From a virus: a DNA stretch of 56,806 nt. The translations under genes and the position numbers were made by a program. Under the pieces are notes generated by a model. That model was not told the origin of the DNA and did not search any database. It saw only the letters and a program-made list of their open reading frames with translations. Location of the stretch: positions 1 to 56,806 of the IMG/VR virus record IMGVR_UViG_3300010373_000054; one strand, given 5' to 3'. Below are positions 7,735-17,313 of this stretch, in pieces (position 1 is the stretch's first letter; the number at the start of each line of letters is the position of its first letter).

Positions 7735-10395
7735 TTAAGTGTTGTCACTGAAAATCAAAGTTCCGGCATCAAGGTCAAATCTTACGGCACCACTTGCACT
7801 ACGAATAAGGCCAGCACGCAATTCTTTTACACGAGCGGCATTTAGTGAAAGAACACCAGATTGATAAATGAATGCATTTTCAATGTTTCCGTTAGCATCA
7901 CCAACGACAAATTGATCAGCCAAGAAAACTACACGGCTTGTTCCGCCAGCTTGAGCATCCATAAAGAAAGATGCTTGCGACCAATTACCGCCGCCACCAC
8001 TTCTAACTTGAATACCATAACGCGCCCAACCGCCACCGGGGCTTGCTTGAGCTTCACCCCGTATTGTAACATTACTTTCTACATTGTCAACCTTAGCATT
8101 AAGATTTGTAATAGCTGTTGCGTTTGCGTTAGCCTTTCCATCAACAGTTTGAATCTGTGCGCTCAAAACAGTAATTGCGTTAGCAATATCATTATCAACC
8201 TTAGCAGTAAGATCAATAAGCGCTTGAGAAATAGCCGATCCTGGGCCGGTTGCAACAGTAATTGCAACGTCAGCATATGCAGCAGCATTCTGGTAAGTGC
8301 TTGCCATTTCTATTCGGACTTGCTGTTTGTCCTTATAGTTTGAAACGTCTTGGTCAATGTCAAGAAGCATAAGCTTTCTTGCTTGTTCAATACTCTCACG
8401 AGTATTCCAACCAATCCATTCATCAGCAACACCAATGAAATCTTCAAGAGCTTCAGTGTCAATATCAAGATAAGGATCAAGACGAATATTTGGCGTCAAA
8501 ACTTCGATATAATCAGACCAATTTTGATTTGGGTTTAGCTCTGATATATAACGGCCTCTTACCATGTATCTTTGATCATGCAATATGTTTGGACTATCAA
8601 GTAGCCAACTAAAAGGAGACGCATAAACAATTTGATCAGAATCGAAAACAATTTGTCCAGTTGACAAGTGAACAGCTTGAACCCAAACATGGGTTACACC
8701 TTCAACATCTGGAGCGCAAGAAACTCTAATAGCTGCTCGCCTGTTTCTATTATTAGAATCCCTAATCTCTGTACCTTCAGCAGACCAACCTTTAACCACC
8801 TGTGAAGGGGGAGTGATAACGCCAATCCAACCAAAATCCATAGGCAATCTATCATCAGAAGACCAATCATAATCAGAAGGGTCTACTTCTTTGATAGTAA
8901 CCAACTGTGCCATAGATTGAGAGCCCTCAACATCAAGCACAACAAATTGTTTGTTTGTGTAGCCATTCCTTGCAGAAGTCCAAGATACAACATCGTTAGG
9001 CTCAAGAACATATGCTACAGGTGGCAACCAAATTCTATGAATTCTGAACCTTCTGTATTCCTTAATCATCGCCAGCATAAGGCGCTGAACCTGATTAGGA
9101 TAAGGTACGGTAGGGAAAGAAACTCCAGAAGCTAGACGTCTACCACCATCTGCAAGTTCAAGATCAGCCATGTATCTAGGAGGAGCATCTTTCGTTTGCC
9201 ATCTTTCTTGAGGCTCAGGATATTGCGCCGTAACACCGTTGAAAGTTTCACCTAGATTTGGGAATGGTTCAAGCTCTTGCGATTTTGTGACAATAACTTC
9301 ATTATCGGTAAAACCAAAAACAGAAGCGCCCGGAACACCAACGGTGACTTTAAAGAATCCACCTACTTCGGCAGGACGAGCGGAACAGCCAGAAAACAAA
9401 TCTTGAAGAACGTCAAGCGGCTCAATATCAAGAGTGATGTTTGCACCGGCTCTATATGCAGGCTCACCATCAACAATTTGATCACAAGCATTCATTGCAG
9501 CAAATGCATTAGAAAGAGGCCATCTATGAACTCCTACATTTTGACCCCCAAACATCCATTGATTGCCGTATCTAATACCACGAATAATATTATATGCAAT
9601 AACCATAGGATTGTTTGAAGGTTCCCATGTAGAAGGATCAGAATACCTATGTGTTCCGTTGCCACCAACTGTGGAATCTTTTCTAGGGTCATATAGCCTA
9701 ATAGACTTAGGCTCAATAAGCCATTGTGGAAGACCAGATGTGTAAACTTCACTATCATAAAGGCAAGTGAAGATTGCATATGAATTACCTATGCCAATAA
9801 AGTTGGCGTCAATTCCACGTTCGTTGTTTCTAAACTTATTGAACAAGTAAGGATCGACGGCAGTTTGATCACCCAAATGCCATTTAATCCACATATAATC
9901 CTTACCATCCTTACGGAATTCAAGGACAGGATAACCACGACCATCAGAGTGAGGCTGATTCATGAGAAGAGTTAGCTTTTGTTCTGAAGCCCAAAAAGTA
10001 GGATCGCCAGAAGTTGGCAAGCTTGAAAATTCGATTACGTCAGTCAAATAAGCATTTGGCGTGTCGCCATCGTTACCCCAAACACCAATATATTTTCGCC
10101 TCCCGCCTAAAGCCGTATCACCTACAGGGAAACTTGCAGGCTGATCATCACCCATCTGAATTTCAAGGTTTGAGCCTCCAGATTCAATAGATGGTTTCTT
10201 TGCAAGTGCTTTCTGCAAAAGGCTTGCACCAATTGACAAAGCTACATATAATACACCTTTAAGAAGCGTACCAGCTAGACCACCAGCCGCAAAAATACTT
10301 CCTACGAAAGTAAATGCAGCAGCTACAAATCCAGCATTAGCAACTACTGTTAGGCAGAAGAAGGCTATGAGAGTGTGAATAAAAAGCCAAAGCAT
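7735..10395 (-). CDS. tail tip / host specificity protein, gpJ-like
   Basis: 886 residues. Residues 1-70 are hydrophobic (AAAFTFVGSIFAAGGLAGTLLKGVLYV) like the assembly part of gpI/gpJ-type proteins, then SNLEIQMGDDQPASFPVG opens the tip body. The middle (DVIEFSSLPTSGDPTFW, GIRYGNQWMFGGQNVGVHRWP, LFSGCSARPAEVGGFFKVTVG) is the beta-rich hub domain III-like region. The C-terminal third is helical and then DUF1983-like (SNVTIRGEAQASPG..FLADQFVVGDANG). It closes the tail tube and contacts fibres. Follows the NlpC-like gene, as K-I-J follow each other in lambda. Confidence 0.85.
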   Translation of the reverse strand: MLWLFIHTLIAFFCLTVVANAGFVAAAFTFVGSIFAAGGLAGTLLKGVLYVALSIGASLLQKALAKKPSIESGGSNLEIQMGDDQPASFPVGDTALGGRRKYIGVWGNDGDTPNAYLTDVIEFSSLPTSGDPTFWASEQKLTLLMNQPHSDGRGYPVLEFRKDGKDYMWIKWHLGDQTAVDPYLFNKFRNNERGIDANFIGIGNSYAIFTCLYDSEVYTSGLPQWLIEPKSIRLYDPRKDSTVGGNGTHRYSDPSTWEPSNNPMVIAYNIIRGIRYGNQWMFGGQNVGVHRWPLSNAFAAMNACDQIVDGEPAYRAGANITLDIEPLDVLQDLFSGCSARPAEVGGFFKVTVGVPGASVFGFTDNEVIVTKSQELEPFPNLGETFNGVTAQYPEPQERWQTKDAPPRYMADLELADGGRRLASGVSFPTVPYPNQVQRLMLAMIKEYRRFRIHRIWLPPVAYVLEPNDVVSWTSARNGYTNKQFVVLDVEGSQSMAQLVTIKEVDPSDYDWSSDDRLPMDFGWIGVITPPSQVVKGWSAEGTEIRDSNNRNRRAAIRVSCAPDVEGVTHVWVQAVHLSTGQIVFDSDQIVYASPFSWLLDSPNILHDQRYMVRGRYISELNPNQNWSDYIEVLTPNIRLDPYLDIDTEALEDFIGVADEWIGWNTRESIEQARKLMLLDIDQDVSNYKDKQQVRIEMASTYQNAAAYADVAITVATGPGSAISQALIDLTAKVDNDIANAITVLSAQIQTVDGKANANATAITNLNAKVDNVESNVTIRGEAQASPGGGWARYGIQVRSGGGGNWSQASFFMDAQAGGTSRVVFLADQFVVGDANGNIENAFIYQSGVLSLNAARVKELRAGLIRSASGAVRFDLDAGTLIFSDNT

Positions 10396-10396
10396 A

Positions 10397-10831
10397 TCAA
10401 CCTACCTTAAAAAATCTGGAGGCTGAAAACAAATCAACACTTCCAACTCCATTTTCAGAGAGAACGATAATTCTCTCTCCATTAACTACGCCCAAAGCAT
10501 AACCAAATCCGTCATCAGTTTTGATTGCTGCAATGTCGCCAATTTTTGCTTCCGACAAATGAATTTCAGGAAGAATAGAAGAAGCCAGTTCAGCAACATC
10601 GTTAAAACCATTCGACTTCATAACTTTGAATGCTGTCTTAGCATCCCAATACTGACCTTCGTATTCCTTTGCTAAGTCTTTTCCTGTCATAGCAAGAACC
10701 AATTTTCTAACAAGACCTATAGCACAATCATTTTCGCCCCATTTGAAAGGCTTATGATAAAGATCATCTACAGCTTTGCTAAAAGGCTCGCGCCATTTTT
10801 CTATTCGCTTTATTTCTGTTTTCTTCCCCAT
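10397..10831 (-). CDS. DUF6950/NlpC-like tail peptidase-fold protein (gpK-like)
   Basis: 144 residues from ATG 10831; TTG 10873 would add 14 residues but sits deep in the upstream gene. KPFKWGENDCAIGLV carries the cysteine in the place of the NlpC/P60 catalytic Cys, and AKIGDIAAIKTDDGFGYALGVVNG is the second half of the fold, where the usual catalytic His is Tyr. Proteins like this sit before the tail tip gene in siphoviruses and may trim peptidoglycan or only be structural. Confidence 0.7.
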   Translation of the reverse strand: MGKKTEIKRIEKWREPFSKAVDDLYHKPFKWGENDCAIGLVRKLVLAMTGKDLAKEYEGQYWDAKTAFKVMKSNGFNDVAELASSILPEIHLSEAKIGDIAAIKTDDGFGYALGVVNGERIIVLSENGVGSVDLFSASRFFKVG

Positions 10832-11433
10832 GGAACATCCCACTTTGCTACTGTTGAAGCGAACTTGCCCCAATTGTCATTAATATCTCTAAGCTTCTGT
10901 CCTTCATTAGAAGACAACAAAGGGTTAACAATACTCAACATTGAAATGGCATCACTAACCATAGTAATTGAGATATTGCCTTCTGATACAACTTCAGGAG
11001 TGTTTAGAGGAGCAGCATCAATCTCACCAAGAAAAACACATTCTGGAGGAGATACAGGATCGCGACCATTCATCAAGCATTCATGTATTTCTGCTTTAGA
11101 AAGCCTCAAGTCATAGCCGCGAACGGCTGTTTGAGCTTGAACAGAAATTTGGTTCAGAGTTGCTGTTACTTCCTCAATCTCAAGTTTTGAGTTCCTTGGA
11201 ATTGGTGATATCTTTAAATTTTGAGCGCCGTAATATTGTCTAGCTTCTTCCAAGCCGGTTGTAGGAGAAATTACCGTGATGTTAATATCTTCATCACCAT
11301 TCCAAAAACCAATTCGAACAATAGCGCCAGTTGAGATTTCTTTTGTTTCTATAAAAAGAAACTGCCTAGGCACAATCCCGCTATCGCGAGACTGCGACAA
11401 GGCAGCAAGAAAATTTGGATTAATGTTTCTCAT
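10810..11433 (-). CDS. minor tail protein (lambda gpL-like position)
   Basis: 207 residues, beta-rich, beginning MRNINPNFLAALSQ. Segments such as FIETKEISTGAIVRIGFWNGDEDI and GEIDAAPLNTPEV resemble the DUF2163-type tail proteins that precede the NlpC gene in gene-transfer-agent-like tails. ATGA-coupled to the preceding gene. It should form part of the tip hub. Confidence 0.65.
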   Translation of the reverse strand: MRNINPNFLAALSQSRDSGIVPRQFLFIETKEISTGAIVRIGFWNGDEDINITVISPTTGLEEARQYYGAQNLKISPIPRNSKLEIEEVTATLNQISVQAQTAVRGYDLRLSKAEIHECLMNGRDPVSPPECVFLGEIDAAPLNTPEVVSEGNISITMVSDAISMLSIVNPLLSSNEGQKLRDINDNWGKFASTVAKWDVPWGRKQK

Positions 11434-12065
11434 TTCTTTTGAATTGCCCTAAATGTAAGACCTGTGGTAAACAACCCTGAAGCGCTACCGGGATTAAATG
11501 AGTCTGGAAAAATTATCATTTGACAAGCTGGATTGTAGAATTTAGCTACTTGACCAACAGCAACACCGGCTGGAATGTTAGGGAAAATATTTACATTTCC
11601 AAATTCGCCAGTTGAGAGAGATGTATAATCTTCACTAACTTCATGGAAAGACATTCGTCCAGTTCCATAATTTAGTTCAAATTTATCTCCGGCCTTCAAT
11701 TGAAATGAAGGAGAAAAACCATTCAAACCAATCGTATAACCACCATTTGTGATTGACGATATCGTTATAGTGTTTGTTCCGGCTAGAGCGCCGTTTTTAT
11801 CAAATTGTGGATTCTTTGAAATAGGATCATTTAAAAGCAGAGGCTCTTGCGAACCTCTCAAAGCTCTTATCCTCGCGGCTAGTCTTTTAATTTCATCGTG
11901 ATAATTCACATTGACATTAAATGTTGCCGTCCAAAGAGGCGGGGCAAGCTCTGCCTGCCACACCCTTCCGTCACCAGTTCCAGAAAGTTCATCGTTTCTC
12001 TGAATATCCCAAACGACACTTTCAATACACAAAAGATCATTAAGATATGAAAGTGGCTTCGTCAT
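11430..12065 (-). CDS. distal tail-like protein
   Basis: 211 residues. SVVWDIQRNDELSGTGDGRVWQAELAPPLWTATF is typical of small tail proteins directly after the tape measure (distal tail type): residues mark a beta fold, with LAARIRALRGSQEPLLLNDP in the middle. Coupled by ATGA to the tape measure gene. Likely the ring between tube and tip. Confidence 0.65.
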   Translation of the reverse strand: MTKPLSYLNDLLCIESVVWDIQRNDELSGTGDGRVWQAELAPPLWTATFNVNVNYHDEIKRLAARIRALRGSQEPLLLNDPISKNPQFDKNGALAGTNTITISSITNGGYTIGLNGFSPSFQLKAGDKFELNYGTGRMSFHEVSEDYTSLSTGEFGNVNIFPNIPAGVAVGQVAKFYNPACQMIIFPDSFNPGSASGLFTTGLTFRAIQKK

Positions 12066-15000
12066 ACTCTACTTCTCCTTCTAGGATTCATTTGGATTTC
12101 TTGCATTCTATCAGGGAGAAGGCTGTTATATTCAGCCATGCCTTGTTGCGTAACATCACGGCTAACACTGTAAGAAATTTCTTGAACAGCGGCACGCCAA
12201 TTACCATCTTCGTCAACGTAATTCCTTACACCAACGTCAACACCTACACGTTGAGAACCACCGCCAATAGAGCCAGCACGACGAGACAAAGAAGAATTGT
12301 TTACAGCAACGCCACTTGGAACATAACCGCCACTTGCATAACCCCTCTTACCCATTCTATGAAGGGCTTCAAGGTTTCCAAGACCAATATTCTTAGTTGC
12401 CTGTTTAGACATGACGTATTCGCCGCCATGAACAACACCTTTTGGCTCATACTTGCCACCATCACCAGTGTAACCACCGTCAGCAAAACCAAAGATTTTA
12501 CCAATAGCGCCAAAGCCACCAGAACCAGAAGCACCAAATAGAATGTCAAGACCAATCTTGAGGAAAGCGTCAGCAAGTTTACCAAGGGCATTTTGCAATG
12601 CTTCTACGGCTGATTTACCCTTGACAAGATCAGAAACAATTCCAGCACCAGCAGACCTAGAAGCTTCACGGATTGTATTCCATTGTTCTTCTAATTCTTT
12701 GTTTCCTTCTTTAAGTTGGTTTTGGTTTGCAACAGCAGCACCATAAGAATCGGCAAGGAAGTAAATGTCTTCGGCCTGCTTTCGAGCTTTTGGAGAAAGT
12801 CTATCGAAGTCACCAGCAAGCAATTCTTGCAATGTTAGTTCTTCTTTTGATACTTCCATATTAGCACGTTTTGCGTCAGAAAGCAACTTTTGCGCCGTTT
12901 CTGCTTTAGCAAGTGCAAGGCCATAATCATTTACTACAGGGTTGAATTGCTGAAGAATTTCTTGTTCTGCTTGCAGCAAGGCAATTCGTTCTTGAGTAGA
13001 GCGAACTTCCTTCTGGTAGTCGTCAAGCTTTTCTTTCTTTTCTTTTGGCTTCTTCTTTGATTCGCGTTCCGCTTTACGTTCGTTCTGACGGTCAATATCA
13101 CCCTGCAAACGAGCAAGTGCAATCTGGTTGATTTGCTCTTCTGTTAGGTCTTTTTCGTCTTTTTTAGCTTCTTTACGAACTTGCTCACGAAGCTTGGAAA
13201 GCTTATAGTCTCTATCGTTAAGAGCAGCGGACTTCTTTTGCTCTTCAACGTATGCCTTAGCGTCACGATCTTTATAGAATGGAGCAGCATCCGGCCCTAA
13301 TTGACCATTATCAACACCATCAACATTTACTGCTTTAAGTTCACGAGAACGGGCGATAGCAAGATTAAGCTTGCCGACCAAAGTATCAAGGCTTTGGAAG
13401 AATCCACCCAAGTTAGGGCTAATACCACTAAGACTTTCAATTGTCTTTCTAGTTTCTTCCGTAACTTCTCCAGTTTCAATAATCTTTTTGATTGCAGTAT
13501 CAAGAGAATCGGCTTGCTCCTGACTCAAGAAACCTTGATCTTGGAAACCCTGAACACTATTTCTCAAGCTTTCAAATTGAGAATTGATTTCAAGAAGGCC
13601 GGGAACTTCACCCAAAGAAATAAGATATGTGTTAAGATTGTTAACCTGTTCTACTAGTTCTTCTGCCCTATCAGCAGCATCAGCCACAGGCTTTGTAATA
13701 TCAGTGTTTCTGATTTCTTCAAGTCTGATCTTTGCAGTAGCAGCAGAGATTTCAAAGTTCTTAAAATCATTAAGGACTTTCTCAATTCCCGCAGCGCCTT
13801 GCTTATCGTTCACACTAGCCCAAAAAGTGATTGCAGAATTTCTAGCCTGATCAATTACAGCAGCAAAGTTATTCTCATTACCAAGAAGCGCCCAACCTTC
13901 ACGAACATTATCAATTTCGTCACGAATCTGTTGAATCTTTCGGCGTCTTGATGCATCAGAGAGATTATCTGTTGCTTTGGAAGCCTTATCAATTTCTTCA
14001 GCGGTTTTAAGCGAGACGATACCAAGCTTAACCATTTCCGCTTGAAGGGTAGCAGTTTGAGCTTCGGCATTAGCAGCGGAAGAAATATAAGAATAAAGAG
14101 CAACGCTTGCAAGACCACCAATGATAGCAGTCAAAGGACCAAGGGCCGCGCCAAGAGCGCCAAATGCAATAGAAGAAGAACCGGCTGTAGCCGAAGCCAC
14201 TCTAAGAGAACGTGTAAACGTCAACAATTGAGAACCCATATGGCCAATGTTGTTAATCGCTGTTCCTATCTGCCTTCCAATAAACACGCCAGCCAAAACA
14301 GCAGCAAATTTAAATGCAACGTCAGCAGCAGTGTCAATATTGTTTGCAAGTTTTGTTAGAGCCGAAGTAATAACAGCACTTGCGCCTTGAGCTTTATCAG
14401 CCTGACCAATGTATTGAGTCAGTGCATTGCTAACTCTTGTTATGCTTTCTCCGATGGTTGCTGTAGTCGTATTAAAGATAGCGTTGATATTCTGTTCAGC
14501 ATTTAGAATGCCACGGAAAACACGATCCGTTGTAAGCTTACCTTCAGCGCCCAAATCTTTAAGCTTGGCAATAGTTACACCAAATTCATTAGCGATTGCT
14601 TGAGCTACGAGAGGAGCGTTTTCACGCAAGGAGCGAAGTTCGTCACCCTGAAGGAAGCCGGAACCCAAAGCCTGACCAAGCTGGAGAATACCCGCCGCTT
14701 GTTCCGATGCAGCAGCGCCACCAGCCTTAAATGCTTTGTTGACAGTATCAGTTGCCCTTGCTACTTCTTCTTCGCTCTTAGCAACATCTTTTGTTGATCG
14801 AAGAATACGAGCATAAAGGTTTACCGTTTCACTGATTCCAGAACGTGACTGATTAGCCAAATCGTTAAGCTGTTCGAGTGATCTTGCTTGCCTGCCAGCT
14901 ACTTGAGAAGCGGCGGCGATTTCGTTTCCTAGTCGCGTCCAAGTATCAGCATAATTGATAAGCTCTTTTGTTCCAAGATAAGCGCCTACGGTTGCGAACA

Positions 15001-15358
15001 CCTTATTGAAGGTAGAATCAAACGCAGAAACCGCACTACGAGCGCGGTTCACTTGATCTGGAAGATTATTAAAAAAGCTTAGGCTAGGAGCATCTACTTG
15101 CGGCCTAATCTTCGTCGCATTGATCTTTTCAATTCTTCGTTGAGCAGCATCAAAGCTTTGATTCATTTTCGTTACAGCAGAATAATCAATCTTGACACGC
15201 TGATTTTGAAGCTTTGAGAAAAGCTTAGTCGCTGTAGAGCTTGTTTGTTTTAGAGAATTATCGAATTGCGCAACTGTTGATTTAGCCTTTGCCAAAGCAT
15301 CGACAAGGGGCTTTAGATCGCCAGTGATTTTTACGCTTGCCTCACCTACAACGGCCAT
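12062..15358 (-). CDS. tail tape measure protein
   Basis: 1098 residues, the longest gene of the window. N-terminal tape-measure domain (about 90-330, with YADTWTRLGNEIAAASQVAG), a hydrophobic stretch near 395-425 (GALGAALGPLTAIIGGLASVALY) for membrane passage, long coiled coils (about 700-850), and the C-terminal Gly-rich signature FADGGYTGDGGKY...HGGEYVMSKQAT found in lambdoid tape measures. It sets tail length (about 1.5 angstrom per residue in the family, so roughly 160 nm) and helps DNA entry. Confidence 0.92.
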   Translation of the reverse strand: MAVVGEASVKITGDLKPLVDALAKAKSTVAQFDNSLKQTSSTATKLFSKLQNQRVKIDYSAVTKMNQSFDAAQRRIEKINATKIRPQVDAPSLSFFNNLPDQVNRARSAVSAFDSTFNKVFATVGAYLGTKELINYADTWTRLGNEIAAASQVAGRQARSLEQLNDLANQSRSGISETVNLYARILRSTKDVAKSEEEVARATDTVNKAFKAGGAAASEQAAGILQLGQALGSGFLQGDELRSLRENAPLVAQAIANEFGVTIAKLKDLGAEGKLTTDRVFRGILNAEQNINAIFNTTTATIGESITRVSNALTQYIGQADKAQGASAVITSALTKLANNIDTAADVAFKFAAVLAGVFIGRQIGTAINNIGHMGSQLLTFTRSLRVASATAGSSSIAFGALGAALGPLTAIIGGLASVALYSYISSAANAEAQTATLQAEMVKLGIVSLKTAEEIDKASKATDNLSDASRRRKIQQIRDEIDNVREGWALLGNENNFAAVIDQARNSAITFWASVNDKQGAAGIEKVLNDFKNFEISAATAKIRLEEIRNTDITKPVADAADRAEELVEQVNNLNTYLISLGEVPGLLEINSQFESLRNSVQGFQDQGFLSQEQADSLDTAIKKIIETGEVTEETRKTIESLSGISPNLGGFFQSLDTLVGKLNLAIARSRELKAVNVDGVDNGQLGPDAAPFYKDRDAKAYVEEQKKSAALNDRDYKLSKLREQVRKEAKKDEKDLTEEQINQIALARLQGDIDRQNERKAERESKKKPKEKKEKLDDYQKEVRSTQERIALLQAEQEILQQFNPVVNDYGLALAKAETAQKLLSDAKRANMEVSKEELTLQELLAGDFDRLSPKARKQAEDIYFLADSYGAAVANQNQLKEGNKELEEQWNTIREASRSAGAGIVSDLVKGKSAVEALQNALGKLADAFLKIGLDILFGASGSGGFGAIGKIFGFADGGYTGDGGKYEPKGVVHGGEYVMSKQATKNIGLGNLEALHRMGKRGYASGGYVPSGVAVNNSSLSRRAGSIGGGSQRVGVDVGVRNYVDEDGNWRAAVQEISYSVSRDVTQQGMAEYNSLLPDRMQEIQMNPRRRSRV

Positions 15359-15370
15359 GATATAAACCTC

Positions 15371-15625
15371 TTATTCTGTGGTTCCAAAAATGGAATTTAA
15401 ATTTTCCCAACTTACAGCCTTTTTAGGTGTAGGCTCATTAGATGATTTCTTGCTGTTAGATTTCTTCTTTTCGCCGGAACCATGGATTGCTTGAAGCTTT
15501 TCAACGTGACCATCATAAGCCAAGATGATTTCTTGCATATGAGCCGCACGAGTTTCTTTAGCACTCCAGCCAATCCAGCCAGTTCCAACTTTAAAGAGCC
15601 ATTTCAAGAAATCTTCATAAGTCAT
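15371..15625 (-). CDS. tail assembly chaperone, frameshift part (gpT-like)
   Basis: 84 residues if started at its own ATG 15625, but that ATG overlaps the stop of the gene before it and the two frames are joined by a -1 slip. MTYEDFLKWLFKVGTGWIGWSAKETRAA is the typical second chaperone segment; the C-terminus is Lys/Ser-rich. The full fusion would be about 199 residues. It recruits tail tube subunits to the tape measure during assembly and is absent from virions in lambda. Confidence 0.8.
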   Translation of the reverse strand: MTYEDFLKWLFKVGTGWIGWSAKETRAAHMQEIILAYDGHVEKLQAIHGSGEKKKSNSKKSSNEPTPKKAVSWENLNSIFGTTE

Positions 15626-15969
15626 TCGGTCTTTTTTTTAGAGCCGTCATCTTCTTCAGTTGGCTTTTTACCGCCATTAGCGCAAAGCATAATGAATTCG
15701 ATTGCATCAGGCATTACTTCCATGAAGCCTTTTGCATAAATTGATTCTTTGAGTCCTGCCTTTGAATAACCCTTTGCAGAATTCTTAATCTTCTTTTCAA
15801 GTCCAGCATCAACAACGTCAACAATTGCATTGAAGTTCAAAGAACCTACAGCCTCAATTGCGCGGTTGAAATCCCCAAACGTTTCGTTAATCAGTTCCAC
15901 CGCATCAAGCGATGGAACCAATTCAAAAACGCCTTCACCGGGAAATTCAATTTTCACGGTTTCAAACAT
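15622..15969 (-). CDS. tail assembly chaperone (gpG-like)
   Basis: 115 residues: KIEFPGEGVFELVPSLDAVELINETFG is the gpG/GTA tail-chaperone pattern, with a helical body and an acidic/basic tail EEDDGSKKKTE. Codons for KK in that tail are the slippery site. It lies between the tail tube and tape measure genes, as chaperones do. Confidence 0.82.
   Translation of the reverse strand: MFETVKIEFPGEGVFELVPSLDAVELINETFGDFNRAIEAVGSLNFNAIVDVVDAGLEKKIKNSAKGYSKAGLKESIYAKGFMEVMPDAIEFIMLCANGGKKPTEEDDGSKKKTE
15631..15637 (-). other. programmed -1 frameshift site A AAA AAG
   Basis: Leftward reading TCT AAA AAA AAG ACC GAA TGA: the last A of one Lys codon plus AAA AAG makes the canonical heptamer A-AAA-AAG in the correct frame, eight A in a row, seven bases before the stop. 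After a -1 slip the frame reads GAC CGA ATG ACT TAT and enters the downstream chaperone without a stop. Confidence 0.85.
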
Positions 15970-15979
15970 TTATATTTCC

Positions 15980-16462
15980 TTATGTGCCAGCCGTAGAATC
16001 TACACGAACAGGCTTAGTGTTAATCGTAACAGTCGTGGTAGTCGTAACAACGTCATCAGCACCAGCAACGTTAACAGCGTTAGCAGTCACCTTACCACCA
16101 AAATACCAAATAGCGTTCGTGCCAGTTGCATTCTGCTTATTTGGAAGTTCGATCTTGAAGTAGTAAGTAAGACCGCTATCAACGGCATCAGCGAGAAGTG
16201 GGAAAGCCGTAGTAGTGTCATCATATGCAATGGTCATTTCAAGCTGTCCATTGTCAACTGCACCCGGAAGACGCTGAAGAATTCCATCGCCGAGACAGGT
16301 GAATTCAGTCTGATTTCGCGTAGGTCCAAAAGAACCAAGAGATTCAACACAACCCACTTCAACATATGTCAGAGCGGCATAACCAGCTTCATCATTAGTT
16401 GCTGGTGGAGTCGTGGTAGGGGTCATAGATACAATAGTACCGGCACCAGTAAAGATAGCCAT
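15980..16462 (-). CDS. major tail tube protein
   Basis: 160 residues. Opens MAIFTGAGTIVSMT, then YVEVGCVESLGSFGPTRNQTEFTCLGDG and GQLEMTIAYD...Y.FKIELPN, the gpV/gp10-like tube pattern with a long beta hairpin. Thr-rich C-terminus. Stands between terminator protein and chaperones. Strong expression is expected; its promoter is not visible locally. Confidence 0.8.
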   Translation of the reverse strand: MAIFTGAGTIVSMTPTTTPPATNDEAGYAALTYVEVGCVESLGSFGPTRNQTEFTCLGDGILQRLPGAVDNGQLEMTIAYDDTTTAFPLLADAVDSGLTYYFKIELPNKQNATGTNAIWYFGGKVTANAVNVAGADDVVTTTTTVTINTKPVRVDSTAGT

Positions 16463-16476
16463 TATTTATATTCCTC

Positions 16477-16908
16477 TTAATAATTAACTTCGAAGTTGAG
16501 AGTTATAGCCCTAGCTATAGTTTCATTGTCATCAGTTGGAGCGGGGAACGGATTAGAAGCCGTAACAGAAACAACTCTGACGCCTTGGATATCCAAAGAA
16601 GTTGGATTCATTCGATGAAAAGAACGTGCCACAGAATTAGCAGCACGTTCTATATTTACATATTGATTTGGAGTTAAGTTTTTATCGTAAACTATTACGT
16701 TATATAAAATGTTTCTTTTGAAGCAATTAATGTAATCGCTATCATTGCCGCCTAAAGTTGTTGAAATGATGCACATAGGATATGGCGCATCTTGAGGAAC
16801 CGGCCTATAAGTGAATATAGATTCACTGTTATTATAATTAGCGATTATATCAACGAAGTCCTGAATAGTCAATAGATGCTTACGAATAGCAACGCTTAAA
16901 TCAATCAT
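16477..16908 (-). CDS. tail terminator (DUF3168-like)
   Basis: 143 residues; IFTYRPVPQDAPYPMCIIS, then YNVIVYDKN and FHRMNPTSLDIQGVRVV. This small alpha/beta pattern before the tube gene is that of tail terminator proteins (lambda gpU/DUF3168), a hexamer that caps the tail and joins it to the head. ATGA overlap with the gene before it. Confidence 0.7.
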   Translation of the reverse strand: MIDLSVAIRKHLLTIQDFVDIIANYNNSESIFTYRPVPQDAPYPMCIISTTLGGNDSDYINCFKRNILYNVIVYDKNLTPNQYVNIERAANSVARSFHRMNPTSLDIQGVRVVSVTASNPFPAPTDDNETIARAITLNFEVNY

Positions 16909-17312
16909 CTTTCTAACACTTTCTTCAACGGCCTTGATATTATATTAGCCAAGTCTTTTCTTTTATAAAGCAACGCTCTAGTTAAAGTAGGTCTAGGGGC
17001 CATTTTTACGGTTCCCAATTCCAGCGCTAGGGCATATTCGTAATCAGCAGAAATTACACCTTCATATTTTTTAAATTCAGTCTTGGTGTTTTTTAATGCA
17101 TTTCCTGTTTCGTTTGCAAAAGATTCATTAGGTGCAGATGCTTGATGTGTTGCATTTTTATGCAATCTATTTCTATAGATGTTGCCAGTTTTAGGAGTAT
17201 CTAAAACAAGTCTTAAAGTCTCATCATAAACTTCTTGCGTTGCATCAACAACGCCATCATCTACAGCCTCAAACATCCTTGATACTAATTTATCATTCCA
17301 AACCAAAACCAT
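16905..17312 (-). CDS. HK97 gp10-like tail completion protein
   Basis: 135 residues: helical start, then TPKTGNIYRNR...HQASAPNESFANETGNALKN and YEYALALELGTVKMAPRPTLTRAL. The TG-x-x-Y/R-R..HQAS-P-G and ELGT..MAPRPxLxxA signatures mark the HK97 gp10 family (neck/tail completion). Position fits. Confidence 0.85.
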   Translation of the reverse strand: MVLVWNDKLVSRMFEAVDDGVVDATQEVYDETLRLVLDTPKTGNIYRNRLHKNATHQASAPNESFANETGNALKNTKTEFKKYEGVISADYEYALALELGTVKMAPRPTLTRALLYKRKDLANIISRPLKKVLER

Positions 17313-17313
17313 A

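Noticed and set aside
10832-10873. TTG start extending the NlpC-like protein
   Set aside because: It would overlap the upstream gene by 64 bases, and the added residues do not fit the family.
15830-16480. 216-codon frame antisense to the tail tube gene
   Set aside because: Mirror of a well-supported coding gene, Ser/Arg/Ile-rich product without any motif, no ribosome site.
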